Source of the DNA: DASRIA01 sp963724065
Lineage (GTDB): Bacteria; Actinomycetota; Thermoleophilia; Solirubrobacterales; JBBDJG01
Length of the DNA: 64,000 nucleotides
NCBI GenBank assembly: GCA_963724065.1
Contig: CAVRTB010000001.1
Coordinates: 496,001 to 560,000 of the forward strand
Direction: 5' to 3'
Below the pieces are notes generated by a model that was not told the DNA's origin, did not search any database, and was given only the letters and a program-made list of their open reading frames with translations. The position numbers and the translations under genes were made by a program. Position 1 is the first letter of the stretch. Every line of letters starts with the position of its first letter. Below are positions 8,682-17,155 of the stretch, piece after piece.

Positions 8682-10355
8682 GTGTCCCTACCCTGGAGGG
8701 GAATGAGGTTTCGTCTTTCGCTGGCAGTGATGGCGCTCGTCGTGATGGTGCCCGGCGCGCTGCCGGCGCGGGGGGCAACTGTCCCCGGCCGCGCGCTCGT
8801 GCTGCTCGAGCAGCGGGCCCCCGGGGCCTCGGCGTCCGCGCGCGGATCGGTGCGCGCCTCCGCCCGCGCCGTGATCGCCCGCCACGGGCTGCGCCGCGCG
8901 CGCCCCGTCGTGCCCGAGGTGGGCGTCGTGAGCGTCCGCGTCGCGCCCGGGACCACGATCGCGGGGCTCGCCCGCCGCTTGGCGCGCGATCCGGCCGTCG
9001 CCGCGGTCGAGCCCGAGATCCAGCACGAGCCGCGGGCGATCACGAACGACCCCGCGCTGAGCGCGGTCGACCCGACGATCGGCCGGCCCTTCCAGTGGTA
9101 CCTGCACAGCCAGCGCTTTCCCGCAGCGTGGGATCTGAGCCGGGGGACCGGGGCGATCGTCGGCATCATCGACTCGGGCGTGGACGCCGCCCATCCCGAC
9201 CTCGCCGGCAAGGTCAAGCTGGTGCGCGACTTCGACGCCACGACGGCGGGCACGGGCGACGAGGTCGGCCACGGCACGCATGTCAGCGGCCTTGCATGCG
9301 GCGCGCCCGACAACGGCTACGGCATCGCCGGGGCGGGGCTCGACTGCCAGATCGTGCTCGAGAAGAGCGACCTCACGAGCTCGAGCGTGATTGCGTCCCT
9401 GGTCGACGCCACGCGCAACGGGGCGGGGGTCATCAACATGAGCTTCGGCGGCGGGCGCCTCAGCGCCGGCGAGGAGCGCGCCCTGCGCTATGCGCTCAAC
9501 GGCGACGTCGTACTGATCGCGGCGGCGGCCGACTCCCCGATCCCCGAGCAGGGCCATCCGGCCAAGGACCTGCAGCCGACCGGCACCGGGCGCAAGATCG
9601 CGAAGGGCAAGGGCCTCGTAGTGACGGCGGCCGAGTCCTCCGGCGCGCGCGCCTCTTTTGCCGGCCGCGGCTCGCAGATCTCGCTCGCGGCGATGGGGGA
9701 CACCGGCACGCGCGGCGGCGGCATCTTCTCCACCTACCCGGGCAACGTGACCCAGATCGAGACAGGCGGGTTCAACCCGCCCGGCCCGCCGTGCCCCACG
9801 TGCCGCACCGTCTTCAACGGCGACCCGCGCTTCGCGTACCTCTCGGGGACCTCGATGGCCGCTCCGCAGGTGGCGGGCGCCGTCGCCCTCGTGCGCGCGG
9901 CGAATCCGCGCCTGGGCCGCACGTCCGTCGTGCGGCTGATGAAGCAGACCGCGACCCGTGCGGCGGGGGCGAGCGGATGGACGACCGAGCTGGGCTGGGG
10001 GATCGTTAACGCCGAGGCGGCCGTGCGCCGTGCGCTCGAGCTGGCCGGCGACACGGTCCCGCCGAAAACCAGCAGGCGCGGCGGGCGCAGCCGCCGGACG
10101 GGCCGGAGGTTCACCCTGAAGTGGCGTGGCCGCGACACGGCCGCCCCCGGGTTGAACGCCGCGGGCATCGAGTCCTACTCCGTCTACGCGAAGCGCGGCA
10201 GCCGTTTCAAGCTGGTCGCCACGACGACCGACACGCGGTACCGGGTGCGGGGCCGGCGCGGCAAGCGATACCGGTTCTTCGTGCGGGCCAAGGACCTCGC
10301 GGGCAACGTCGAGCCCACGCGTCGCGCGAGCTTCGTGATCCGCGTCCGCCGGTAG
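8682..10355 (+). CDS. Secreted subtilisin-family serine protease (S8) with C-terminal FN3-like domain
   Basis: About 557 residues. GTG 8682 has GGAGG six bases upstream; in-frame ATG 8703 is the alternative. Signal peptide ends LPARGA. A propeptide (inhibitor I9-like, VVPEVGVVSVRVAPG) precedes the catalytic domain. The triad is visible as Asp164 (GIIDSGVD), His197 (GHGTHVSG) and Ser391 (SGTSMAAPQ). An insertion with four Cys (PGPPCPTCRTVF) may form a disulfide. The last 90 residues resemble a fibronectin-III/Big-type domain (RFTLKWRG...YRFFVRAKDLAGN). Extracellular peptide hydrolase; target unknown. Not obviously tied to copper. Confidence 0.9.
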   Translation: MSLPWRGMRFRLSLAVMALVVMVPGALPARGATVPGRALVLLEQRAPGASASARGSVRASARAVIARHGLRRARPVVPEVGVVSVRVAPGTTIAGLARRLARDPAVAAVEPEIQHEPRAITNDPALSAVDPTIGRPFQWYLHSQRFPAAWDLSRGTGAIVGIIDSGVDAAHPDLAGKVKLVRDFDATTAGTGDEVGHGTHVSGLACGAPDNGYGIAGAGLDCQIVLEKSDLTSSSVIASLVDATRNGAGVINMSFGGGRLSAGEERALRYALNGDVVLIAAAADSPIPEQGHPAKDLQPTGTGRKIAKGKGLVVTAAESSGARASFAGRGSQISLAAMGDTGTRGGGIFSTYPGNVTQIETGGFNPPGPPCPTCRTVFNGDPRFAYLSGTSMAAPQVAGAVALVRAANPRLGRTSVVRLMKQTATRAAGASGWTTELGWGIVNAEAAVRRALELAGDTVPPKTSRRGGRSRRTGRRFTLKWRGRDTAAPGLNAAGIESYSVYAKRGSRFKLVATTTDTRYRVRGRRGKRYRFFVRAKDLAGNVEPTRRASFVIRVRR

Positions 10356-10426
10356 ACGACGCGTTGAGCCCCGGAACACCACCCCGCGCGCGGGATGCCG
10401 GCCACGCAATCGCTTCGGTCGATTTA

Positions 10427-10441
10427 CCCCCCATACGGGGG
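10427..10441. promoter_or_regulatory. CsoR-like GC palindrome between subtilase and ispH
   Basis: TTACCCCCCATACGGGGGTC: a run of C and a run of G around a four-base ATAC centre, with A/T on the outside, like copper-sensing CsoR operators. It lies about 85 bases before the ispH -10 box. It could also be the stem of a weak terminator for the subtilase gene, but no T tract follows. Low confidence. Confidence 0.35.
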
Positions 10442-10526
10442 TCAAGTGACCGAAGTGGCGGAACGCGCCCCGGAGCGACGCCAGGGTCAGGCGCCGGCGA
10501 ACGATTCGACGGGCGATCGGCGCCTC

Positions 10527-10532
10527 TAAACT
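10527..10532 (+). promoter_or_regulatory. -10 box of ispH (leaderless)
   Basis: TAAACT ends six bases before the ATG at 10539 and no Shine-Dalgarno is present, so transcription should begin at or next to the start codon. The -35 region is weak. Confidence 0.55.
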
Positions 10533-10538
10533 GACGTG

Positions 10539-11495
10539 ATGGCGACCGGCCCCCGCAAGATCCTGCTTGCCGCGCCGCGCGGGTACTGCGCGGGCGTCGA
10601 CCGTGCCGTCCAGACGGTCGAGAAGGCGCTCGACCTCTACGGCCCGCCGGTCTACGTGCGCAAGGAGATCGTGCACAACAAGCACGTCGTCGAGGGCCTC
10701 GAGCAGCGGGGCGCCGTGTTCGTCGATCAGGAGACCGAGGTCCCCGCGGGCGAGACGGTCGTGTTCTCGGCCCACGGGGTCGCCCCATCCGTGCACGCGA
10801 ACTCCGCGGAGCGCGGGCTCAACACGATCGACGCGACCTGCCCGCTGGTGACCAAGGTCCACGTCGAGGCGCGCAAGTTCGCGGCCGACGGCTACACGAT
10901 CGTGCTGGTCGGCCACGAGGGCCACGAGGAGGTCGAGGGCACGACCGGCGAGGCGCCCGACCACATCGTGCTCGTGCAGACCGAGGAGGACGCGGAGCGG
11001 CTCGAGGTCGACGACCCCGACAAGGTGGCCTTCATCACGCAGACCACGCTGTCGGTGGACGAGACCATGAGCATCATCCGCAAGCTGCGCGAGCGGTTCC
11101 CGAACATGGTCGGGCCGCGCACCGACGACATTTGTTACGCGACGCAGAACCGCCAGGACGCCGTCAAGCAGCTCGCTCCTCGCTGCGACCTGGTGCTGGT
11201 GATCGGGTCGCGCAACTCCTCGAACTCGAACCGGCTCGTCGAGGTCGCGCGCCAGCACGGCGCGCGCTCGCACCTGATCGACAACGAGCACGAGGTCAAG
11301 GAGGAGTGGCTCGAGGGGGTGCAGACGGTCGGCATCACATCGGGCGCGAGCGCGCCCGAGGAGCTGGTGCAGCGGCTGATCGCCTTCTTCCGGGAGCGCG
11401 GGGCCGACGACGTGTCCGAGCTCACGGTGACCGAGGAGGACGTGCGGTTCATGCTCCCGAAGGACATCCGGCAGCTGCTCACCGCGCGGAGTTAG
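10539..11495 (+). CDS. ispH: 4-hydroxy-3-methylbut-2-enyl diphosphate reductase (IspH)
   Basis: 318 residues, normal length. Catalyses the last step of the MEP isoprenoid pathway, giving IPP and DMAPP, with a [4Fe-4S] cluster. The three cluster Cys are visible in GYCAGV (near residue 18), DATCPLVTKVH and DDICYATQNRQ; the substrate-binding His residues (FSAHGV, GHEGHEEVEG) and the catalytic Glu region (FITQTTLS) are also present, as is SSNSNRL. ATG 10539 is chosen; GTG 10536 directly before it is possible. A TAAACT box just upstream and lack of a ribosome site suggest a leaderless message. Monocistronic between a protease and copA. Confidence 0.97.
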   Translation: MATGPRKILLAAPRGYCAGVDRAVQTVEKALDLYGPPVYVRKEIVHNKHVVEGLEQRGAVFVDQETEVPAGETVVFSAHGVAPSVHANSAERGLNTIDATCPLVTKVHVEARKFAADGYTIVLVGHEGHEEVEGTTGEAPDHIVLVQTEEDAERLEVDDPDKVAFITQTTLSVDETMSIIRKLRERFPNMVGPRTDDICYATQNRQDAVKQLAPRCDLVLVIGSRNSSNSNRLVEVARQHGARSHLIDNEHEVKEEWLEGVQTVGITSGASAPEELVQRLIAFFRERGADDVSELTVTEEDVRFMLPKDIRQLLTARS

Positions 11496-11720
11496 ACGCC
11501 GCCTTTCACGTCCCCTCCTCGACCGTCCCCCGGGCGAACTGCATTCGGTGGGCTCACGTCTACTGCTCGGGCCTGGAGTGCGGGCCGAGTCAAAGCTAGC
11601 CTCTAAACCTGGCGGGGGTATCCGTACTTGCTACCGAACGCGAGGCCGGTCTTCTTCCGATGGTGTGGGCGTGCTGCCCTGCCTACGATGTCGGGGCGCC
11701 ATGGCAAATACGAGCTCACG

Positions 11721-11742
11721 ATACCCGGTAGGGGTATATACT
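11721..11742 (+). promoter_or_regulatory. copA promoter with overlapping CsoR-like operator
   Basis: A perfect 6-base inverted repeat ATACCC-GGTAG-GGGTAT spans 11721-11737, the form known for CsoR copper operators (ATACCC...GGGTAT). It overlaps a near-consensus -10 box TATACT at 11737-11742. The ATG of copA at 11752 is nine bases past this box, so the message is leaderless or nearly so. A copper-responsive repressor bound here would block polymerase directly. No csoR gene is in the window. Confidence 0.65.
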
Positions 11743-11751
11743 GATGACGAA

Positions 11752-14106
11752 ATGGATGCTGCCCGGACACGCCGGAGGGATCGCGGGGAGCGCGTCGAGC
11801 TCGAGCTCGAGGGCATGCACTGTGCGTCGTGCGTGAGCCGGATCGAGGCTGCCGTGCGGGACGTGAAGGGCGTCACAGACGCGTCCGTGAACCTCGCCAC
11901 GGGGCGCGCGACGGTCGAGGGGTCGGCCGTGGACCCACGCGAGTTGGAGCATGCCGTCGACCGTGCGGGGTACCACGCCCGGCTACGGACCGAGGACGAA
12001 GTTGACTCGGCACGGGCGATCTCGATCGACGAGCGGGCGCGGCCCACGGAGCAGGAGCAGCGCGCACGCCGCGAGCTCGAGCTCCTGAGGACGAAGTTCG
12101 TCTTTGCGGCCGTGGTCGGAGCGCTGCTGCTCGTGCTCGCCTTCGCCTGGTCGCCGTTCGGCGAGCGGGCCACGATGTGGGTGATGCTGGCCCTGGCCAC
12201 GCCGGTCCAGTTCTGGGCAGGATTGCAGTTCTACGCCGGTGCCTGGAAGGTGGCGCGTCACGGGACGGCCGACATGAACACGCTGATCGCGGTGGGCACG
12301 AGCGCCGCGTACCTGTACAGCCTGCTTGCCACCCTTGCTCCGGGCGCCTTCAAGCCCGCCGGCGAGCTCCCGGACCTCTACTTCGACACGGCGGCGGTGA
12401 TCATCGCCCTGATCCTGCTCGGCCGGCTGCTCGAGGCAAGGGCGCGGGCGGGCACCACAGAGGCGATCAAGAAGCTGCTCGGGCTCCAGCCGCGCCGGGC
12501 GCGGATCGTCCGCGACGGGGTGGAGCGCGAGGTCCCGGTCGACGAGGTGCAGCTCGGCGACGAGGTGCTGGTCCGGCCGGGTGAGAAGGTGCCGGTAGAT
12601 GGCGTCGTGATCGAGGGGCAGTCGACCCTGGACGAGTCGATGTTGACGGGCGAGAGCGTTCCGGTGGAGAAGGCACCCGGTGACGAGGTGATCGGGGCCA
12701 CCGTCAACAAGGCGGGCGCGATCCGCTTCCGCGCCACGAAGGTCGGCAGGGACACGGCGCTTGCCCAGATCGTCCGGCTGGTGGAGCAGGCGCAGGGGTC
12801 GAAGGCGCCGATTCAGCGGCTCGCCGACCGGGTTTCCGCGCGCTTCGTGCCGGTCGTGATCGGTGTTGCCGTGCTCTCGTTCGCCGCCTGGCTTCTGACC
12901 GGCTCGAGCTTCACGAGCGCGATGCTCGCGTTCGTGGCCGTCCTGATCATCGCTTGCCCCTGCGCGCTCGGGCTTGCGACGCCGACCGCGATCATGGTCG
13001 GCACCGGCCGGGGCGCCGAGATGGGCATCCTGGTGCGCGGCGCCGAGGCGCTCGAGACCGCACGCAAGCTCGACACAGTGGTGCTGGACAAGACAGGAAC
13101 GCTGACACGGGGCGAGCCGATGGTGACGGACCTGGTGCCCCTGGGAGCGGATGCCGACCGCCTGCTCTCGCTTGCAGCCGCGGCGGAGTCGCGCTCCGAG
13201 CACCCGCTCGGTGAGGCGATCGTGCGGCGGGCGGGCGAGGCCGGCGTAGGCCTGCCCGCGGTCGCGGACTTCCAGGCAGCGGTCGGGTACGGCGTCGCGG
13301 CGACGGTGGACGGCACACACGTGGCCGTCGGGAGCGCTCGCCACATGCGGGAACTGCGCATCGATGTCTCATCGCTGCGTTCAGAGGTGGAGCGACTCGA
13401 GCGCGACGGTAAGACCGCAGTGCATGTGGCGGTGGATGGCGAGGCTGCCGGGGTGATCGCGATCGCCGACACGATCAAGGCCGAGGCGGCGCAGGCCGTC
13501 GCCGAGCTACAACGGCTCGGTCTCGAGGTCACGATCGTGACGGGCGACAACAGCAGGACCGCGGCGGCGATCGCGGGCCAGGCCGGCATCGACCGCGTGC
13601 TGGCCGAGGTCCTCCCCGGGCAGAAGGCGGTCGAGATCAAGCGACTCCAGGACCGCGGCCGGTGCGTGGCGATGGTGGGAGACGGCATCAACGACGCGCC
13701 CGCTCTCGCCCAGGCCGACGTGGGAATGGCGATCGGCACGGGCACGGACATCGCGATGGAGGCCTCCGACCTCACGCTCATCTCGGGCGACCTGCGCGGC
13801 GTGCCCAGCGCGCTCGCGCTCTCCCGTCAGACCATGCGCACGATCAAGCAGAACCTTGTCGGCGCATCCGTCTACAACGTGACGCTGATCCCCGTTGCCG
13901 CCGGAGTCCTATACCCGATCTGGGGAGTCTTGCTCGACCCGATCCTGGCGGCCGCGGCGATGGCCGCCTCGTCGGTGACGGTGGTGGGCAACGCGCTCCG
14001 GCTGCGGGGATTCAGGCGCTCCCCGGCGGCCGCCGATGCGCTCGACCGGCTCGGGCTGAGCTCCTCGATGCCCACGTGCGTGGGTGCGTCCGGGACGCGA
14101 TCTTGA
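11752..14106 (+). CDS. copA: Copper-exporting P1B-1 ATPase (CopA)
   Basis: 784 residues from ATG 11752. An in-frame ATG at 11701 lies upstream of the promoter box and is rejected. One N-terminal heavy-metal domain (GMHCASC, Cys24 and Cys27), eight predicted membrane helices, the TGES actuator loop, the intramembrane CPC motif (Cys402-Pro-Cys404), phosphorylation Asp446 in DKTGTLT, SEHPLG, and GDGINDAPAL. The P1B-1 copper ligands in helices 7 and 8 are also present (VYNVTL and MAASSVT). It exports Cu(I) from the cytosol using ATP. The upstream CsoR-like operator supports copper induction. It is followed at once by a second, atypical ATPase, probably co-transcribed. Confidence 0.96.
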   Translation: MDAARTRRRDRGERVELELEGMHCASCVSRIEAAVRDVKGVTDASVNLATGRATVEGSAVDPRELEHAVDRAGYHARLRTEDEVDSARAISIDERARPTEQEQRARRELELLRTKFVFAAVVGALLLVLAFAWSPFGERATMWVMLALATPVQFWAGLQFYAGAWKVARHGTADMNTLIAVGTSAAYLYSLLATLAPGAFKPAGELPDLYFDTAAVIIALILLGRLLEARARAGTTEAIKKLLGLQPRRARIVRDGVEREVPVDEVQLGDEVLVRPGEKVPVDGVVIEGQSTLDESMLTGESVPVEKAPGDEVIGATVNKAGAIRFRATKVGRDTALAQIVRLVEQAQGSKAPIQRLADRVSARFVPVVIGVAVLSFAAWLLTGSSFTSAMLAFVAVLIIACPCALGLATPTAIMVGTGRGAEMGILVRGAEALETARKLDTVVLDKTGTLTRGEPMVTDLVPLGADADRLLSLAAAAESRSEHPLGEAIVRRAGEAGVGLPAVADFQAAVGYGVAATVDGTHVAVGSARHMRELRIDVSSLRSEVERLERDGKTAVHVAVDGEAAGVIAIADTIKAEAAQAVAELQRLGLEVTIVTGDNSRTAAAIAGQAGIDRVLAEVLPGQKAVEIKRLQDRGRCVAMVGDGINDAPALAQADVGMAIGTGTDIAMEASDLTLISGDLRGVPSALALSRQTMRTIKQNLVGASVYNVTLIPVAAGVLYPIWGVLLDPILAAAAMAASSVTVVGNALRLRGFRRSPAAADALDRLGLSSSMPTCVGASGTRS

Positions 14107-14195
14107 GCGGTGGCGCGGGAGCGGCGGCCAAGACGGAGGAGCTCCTCGAGGCGGCGGAGCGCTTCCGCGCATGCGATGAGCATCGAGGGTTCGAT

Positions 14196-16535
14196 GTGAC
14201 GACCACCACGCGCGAGGCCGCGACGGCAGTCCTACACGTCGGCGGCTTGCACTATGCCAGCGAGAAGGCCGTCGTCGAGCGGGTCCTCGGGCACCAACCG
14301 GGCGTGATCGCGGTCGATGCGAACCCGGTGTCCCAGACCGCGACGGTCACGTTCGATCCCGGCCAGACCTCCATCGCGGAGCTGCGTGGGTGGGTCGAGC
14401 AGTGCGGCTACCACTGCGCCGGCCAGTCGGCACCGGGTCACGTCTGCGACCCGCTCGCGAGCCCCGACCACGGACCGCACGACCACGCCGCCGCCGAGCG
14501 CGCCGAACAGGCCCACGGCCAGGGCCAGGGCGGTCATGCGGGCATGTCGATGGCGGAAATGGTGCGCGACATGCGCAACCGGTTCCTGATCGCGGTCGTG
14601 TTCACGGTGCCGATCGTGCTCTGGTCCGAGGTCGGCACGAGCCTCCTCGGTAACGAGCTGGCGACCCCGTTTGGGATGCGCCGCGAGGTGTGGCTGTTGC
14701 TGCTCACCCTTCCCGTGGTGATCTACGCATCCTCCATCTTCTTCAAGGGCGCGCTCATCGCGCTGCGCGCGAGAACCCTGGACATGATGGTGCTCGTCGC
14801 CGTCGCGATCGGCACGGCATGGACCTACTCGGTCGCCGTGACCTTCTTCATCGAGGGCGATGTCTTCTATGAGGCCGCCGCGATGCTCGCGTCCTTCGTG
14901 CTGCTTGGGCACTGGTTTGAGATGCGCGCGCGGGGCGGCGCCAATGACGCGATCCGCGCCTTGCTCGATCTGGCGCCCCCGATGGCGACTGTTCTGCGAG
15001 ACGGTGAGCCGATCGAGGTCCCGACCGCGGAGGTGCAGGTTGGCGACGCGCTGCTCCTGCGGCCGGGGTCCAAGGTGCCGGTCGACGCGAAGGTGCTCGA
15101 TGGAGAGAGCGAGGTGGACGAGTCGACAGTCACCGGAGAGAGCCTCCCCGTGCACAAGGCACTCGGCGACCGCTTGGTCGCGGGAACGATCAACAAGAAC
15201 GGGACTTTGCGTGCCCGTGCGGTCGCGGTGGGTTCCGACACCTCATTGGCGCAGATCGTGGCGCTCGTGCAACAGGCTCAGAACTCGAAGGCGCCCGGCC
15301 AGCGCCTTGCCGACCGCGCCGCCTTCTGGCTGGTGCTGGTCGCGCTGATCGGCGGCGCGCTGACGTTCCTCGTGTGGTGGGGCGTCGTCGGGCGAGACGT
15401 GCAGGAGGCCCTGCTGTTCGCGATCACGGTGGTCGTGATCACCTGCCCGGATGCACTCGGCCTGGCGACGCCCACGGCCATCATGGTCGGCTCCGGTCTG
15501 GGCGCCAAACGCGGGATCCTGTTCAAGCACGCAATCGCGCTCGAGCAGGGAGCACGACTCGACACGGTCGTTCTCGACAAGACCGGCACGCTCACCCGCG
15601 GTGAGCCCGAGGTCGTGGCGGTAGCTACCGCCGACGGCGTCCGCGATGAGGATGTTCTGCGGGTCGCAGCCGCGGTGGAGGCGGACAGTGAGCATCCCCT
15701 CGCGCAGGCGATCGTCGCGGCTGCGCGGTTGCGAGGCATGGAGCCTTCTCGTGCCGACGGGTTCGAAGCCGTCCCGGGCCATGGGGCGATCGCCACCGTC
15801 GAGGGAAGGCGAGTGGTGATCGGCAACGCGCGAATGCTGGCTCGGGAAGGCGTCGAGCTCGATGGACTTCAACCGCGCGCCGAGGAGCTGGCCAGCGAGG
15901 GCCGGACGACCGTCCTGGTCGCAATCGACGGACGTGCTGCGGCAGTGATCGCGATCGCCGATGCGCCGCGCGAGACTGCCGCGAAGGCGGTTCAGGCATT
16001 GAAGGACCTGGGCGTGAGGCCGGTGATGCTCTCGGGTGATTCTCGCGCGACGGCCGAGCGGGTGGCTGCCGAGGTGGGCATCGAAGACGTGATCGCGGAG
16101 GTGCTGCCCGCCGATAAGGCCGCGAAGGTGGCCGAGCTTCAGCGTGAGGGTCGCAAGGTCGCGATGGTGGGCGACGGCGTCAACGACGCTCCTGCGCTCG
16201 CCCAGGCCGACGTGGGGATTGCGATCGGCACGGGCACCGATGTGGCCGTGGAGACCGCCGACGTGGTGCTGATGCGCTCGGATCCGCTCGACGTCGCCAC
16301 GACGATCACGATCAGCAGGGGCACGTTGCGCAAAATGCATCAGAACCTGGGGTGGGCCGTCGGCTACAACTCGTTGGCCTTGCCGATTGCTGCCGGGGTG
16401 TTCGAGCCGTTTGGCCTTGTGCTCCGCCCCGAGGTCGGCGCGATCTCGATGTCGGGCTCGAGCGTGATCGTCGCGCTCAACGCCGTGGCGCTGAAGCGCC
16501 TGCGCGGCCTCTCCCCCCGCGAACGCGTCTCGTAG
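14196..16535 (+). CDS. P1B-type metal ATPase with CPD instead of CPC motif and degenerate metal domain
   Basis: 779 residues. GTG 14196 is chosen because GAGGG lies six bases upstream and the HMA fold starts just after; TTG 14103, overlapping the copA stop, is an alternative. The HMA-like domain has lost its CxxC (GLHYASE). A His/Gln/Gly-rich linker follows (DHGPHDHAAAE, HGQGQGGHAGM). The ATPase core is complete: TGES, DKTGTLTRGEPE with phosphorylated Asp461, SEHPLAQ, GDGVNDAPAL. The transmembrane motif is TCPDALG (Cys417-Pro-Asp419). The helix 7 YN and helix 8 MSGSS copper-type residues are kept. Clearly a heavy-metal P-type ATPase; the metal it carries cannot be inferred safely because the second Cys is replaced by Asp. 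Location in the copper cluster favours copper. Confidence 0.9.
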   Translation: MTTTTREAATAVLHVGGLHYASEKAVVERVLGHQPGVIAVDANPVSQTATVTFDPGQTSIAELRGWVEQCGYHCAGQSAPGHVCDPLASPDHGPHDHAAAERAEQAHGQGQGGHAGMSMAEMVRDMRNRFLIAVVFTVPIVLWSEVGTSLLGNELATPFGMRREVWLLLLTLPVVIYASSIFFKGALIALRARTLDMMVLVAVAIGTAWTYSVAVTFFIEGDVFYEAAAMLASFVLLGHWFEMRARGGANDAIRALLDLAPPMATVLRDGEPIEVPTAEVQVGDALLLRPGSKVPVDAKVLDGESEVDESTVTGESLPVHKALGDRLVAGTINKNGTLRARAVAVGSDTSLAQIVALVQQAQNSKAPGQRLADRAAFWLVLVALIGGALTFLVWWGVVGRDVQEALLFAITVVVITCPDALGLATPTAIMVGSGLGAKRGILFKHAIALEQGARLDTVVLDKTGTLTRGEPEVVAVATADGVRDEDVLRVAAAVEADSEHPLAQAIVAAARLRGMEPSRADGFEAVPGHGAIATVEGRRVVIGNARMLAREGVELDGLQPRAEELASEGRTTVLVAIDGRAAAVIAIADAPRETAAKAVQALKDLGVRPVMLSGDSRATAERVAAEVGIEDVIAEVLPADKAAKVAELQREGRKVAMVGDGVNDAPALAQADVGIAIGTGTDVAVETADVVLMRSDPLDVATTITISRGTLRKMHQNLGWAVGYNSLALPIAAGVFEPFGLVLRPEVGAISMSGSSVIVALNAVALKRLRGLSPRERVS

Positions 16536-17154
16536 CGAGGAACAGCCCGGCCGTGGTCAGGGCCAAGATGACGAGCGCGACGATCGCAGCCGCCGGGATG
16601 CCGCCGTCCGAGCTCGGTTCCCAGAACAAGGTGCCGGTGATCGCGGCGGGTGTGGCGCCGACCTCGATCGGCACACGCCAGTCGAACACCTTGGTGCGGT
16701 TGTCCTCATCGGTGACTTGCGGCGGCGGCGCCTCCTTGGACATCCAATGGATGCGATGGTCGTGGGTCTCGATCCGGCCCGTCTTGCTGACGACCGACCA
16801 TCGGGGTGCCTCCTTCGGACCGGCCTCGGCAGGCACCGGCGTCCCCCCGTAGCGCTCCTCGTTGAGGTAGTGCGACGGGGACCGCAGGTTCACCTCGACG
16901 GTCCCGTCGGCCCTGATCCGCGCGTACGGCTCACGCTCGTAGCCGCGGAGCACCACCGTCTTGCCGGTGCGGTTGACCACGAGCAGCCGGTCGTCGTAGT
17001 TCAGCACCTCGACCGACAGCCCGGGCACGGCAGGATTCACGGCCCGGAACTGCGACCGGTAGTCGGAGTTCCCGCCATGAGCGAGCCCACTTGCCGGCAG
17101 CAGCGCCGCTAGCATCGCCGTGAGCGGGGCGGCGCCCGAGAGGATTCGCCTCAC
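16477..17154 (-). CDS. Second copy of the secreted membrane-anchored orphan family
   Basis: 225 residues: signal peptide (ending ASGLAHGG, so a His is near the mature N-terminus), beta-rich extracellular domain, one transmembrane helix near 190-210 and a basic tail. It shares with the 631-1353 protein the blocks GYEREPYARI, HYLNEERYGGTPVP, DHRIHWMSKEAPPPQV and TKVFDWRVPIEV. GTG start, one base after the stop of the YcnI-like gene upstream (TGACGTG), so coupled to it. Its 3' end overlaps the ATPase gene on the other strand by 59 bases. Function inferred only from context: membrane-tethered partner of copper chaperones. Confidence 0.8.
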   Translation of the reverse strand: MRRILSGAAPLTAMLAALLPASGLAHGGNSDYRSQFRAVNPAVPGLSVEVLNYDDRLLVVNRTGKTVVLRGYEREPYARIRADGTVEVNLRSPSHYLNEERYGGTPVPAEAGPKEAPRWSVVSKTGRIETHDHRIHWMSKEAPPPQVTDEDNRTKVFDWRVPIEVGATPAAITGTLFWEPSSDGGIPAAAIVALVILALTTAGLFLATRRVRGGRGRAGASAPRR

Positions 17155-17155
17155 G

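Noticed and set aside
8688..11291. Very long open frame on the minus strand (about 867 codons)
   Set aside because: It runs antisense to the subtilase and ispH genes, both with clear catalytic motifs; its composition is the low-complexity pattern typical of G+C-rich shadow frames.
11548..11751. Upstream extension of CopA with starts at 11548 or 11701
   Set aside because: The -10 box and CsoR-like operator lie inside it, and the extra residues show no metal-domain features.
13662..14195. Upstream extension of the CPD ATPase through the copA gene
   Set aside because: It is an out-of-frame copy of copA codons; GTG 14196 with GAGGG fits the domain start.
16477..16535. Possible frameshift or assembly error where the ATPase and orphan gene overlap by 59 bases
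   Set aside because: Both C-termini look natural (the basic tail matches its paralog), so this is taken as a simple convergent overlap.
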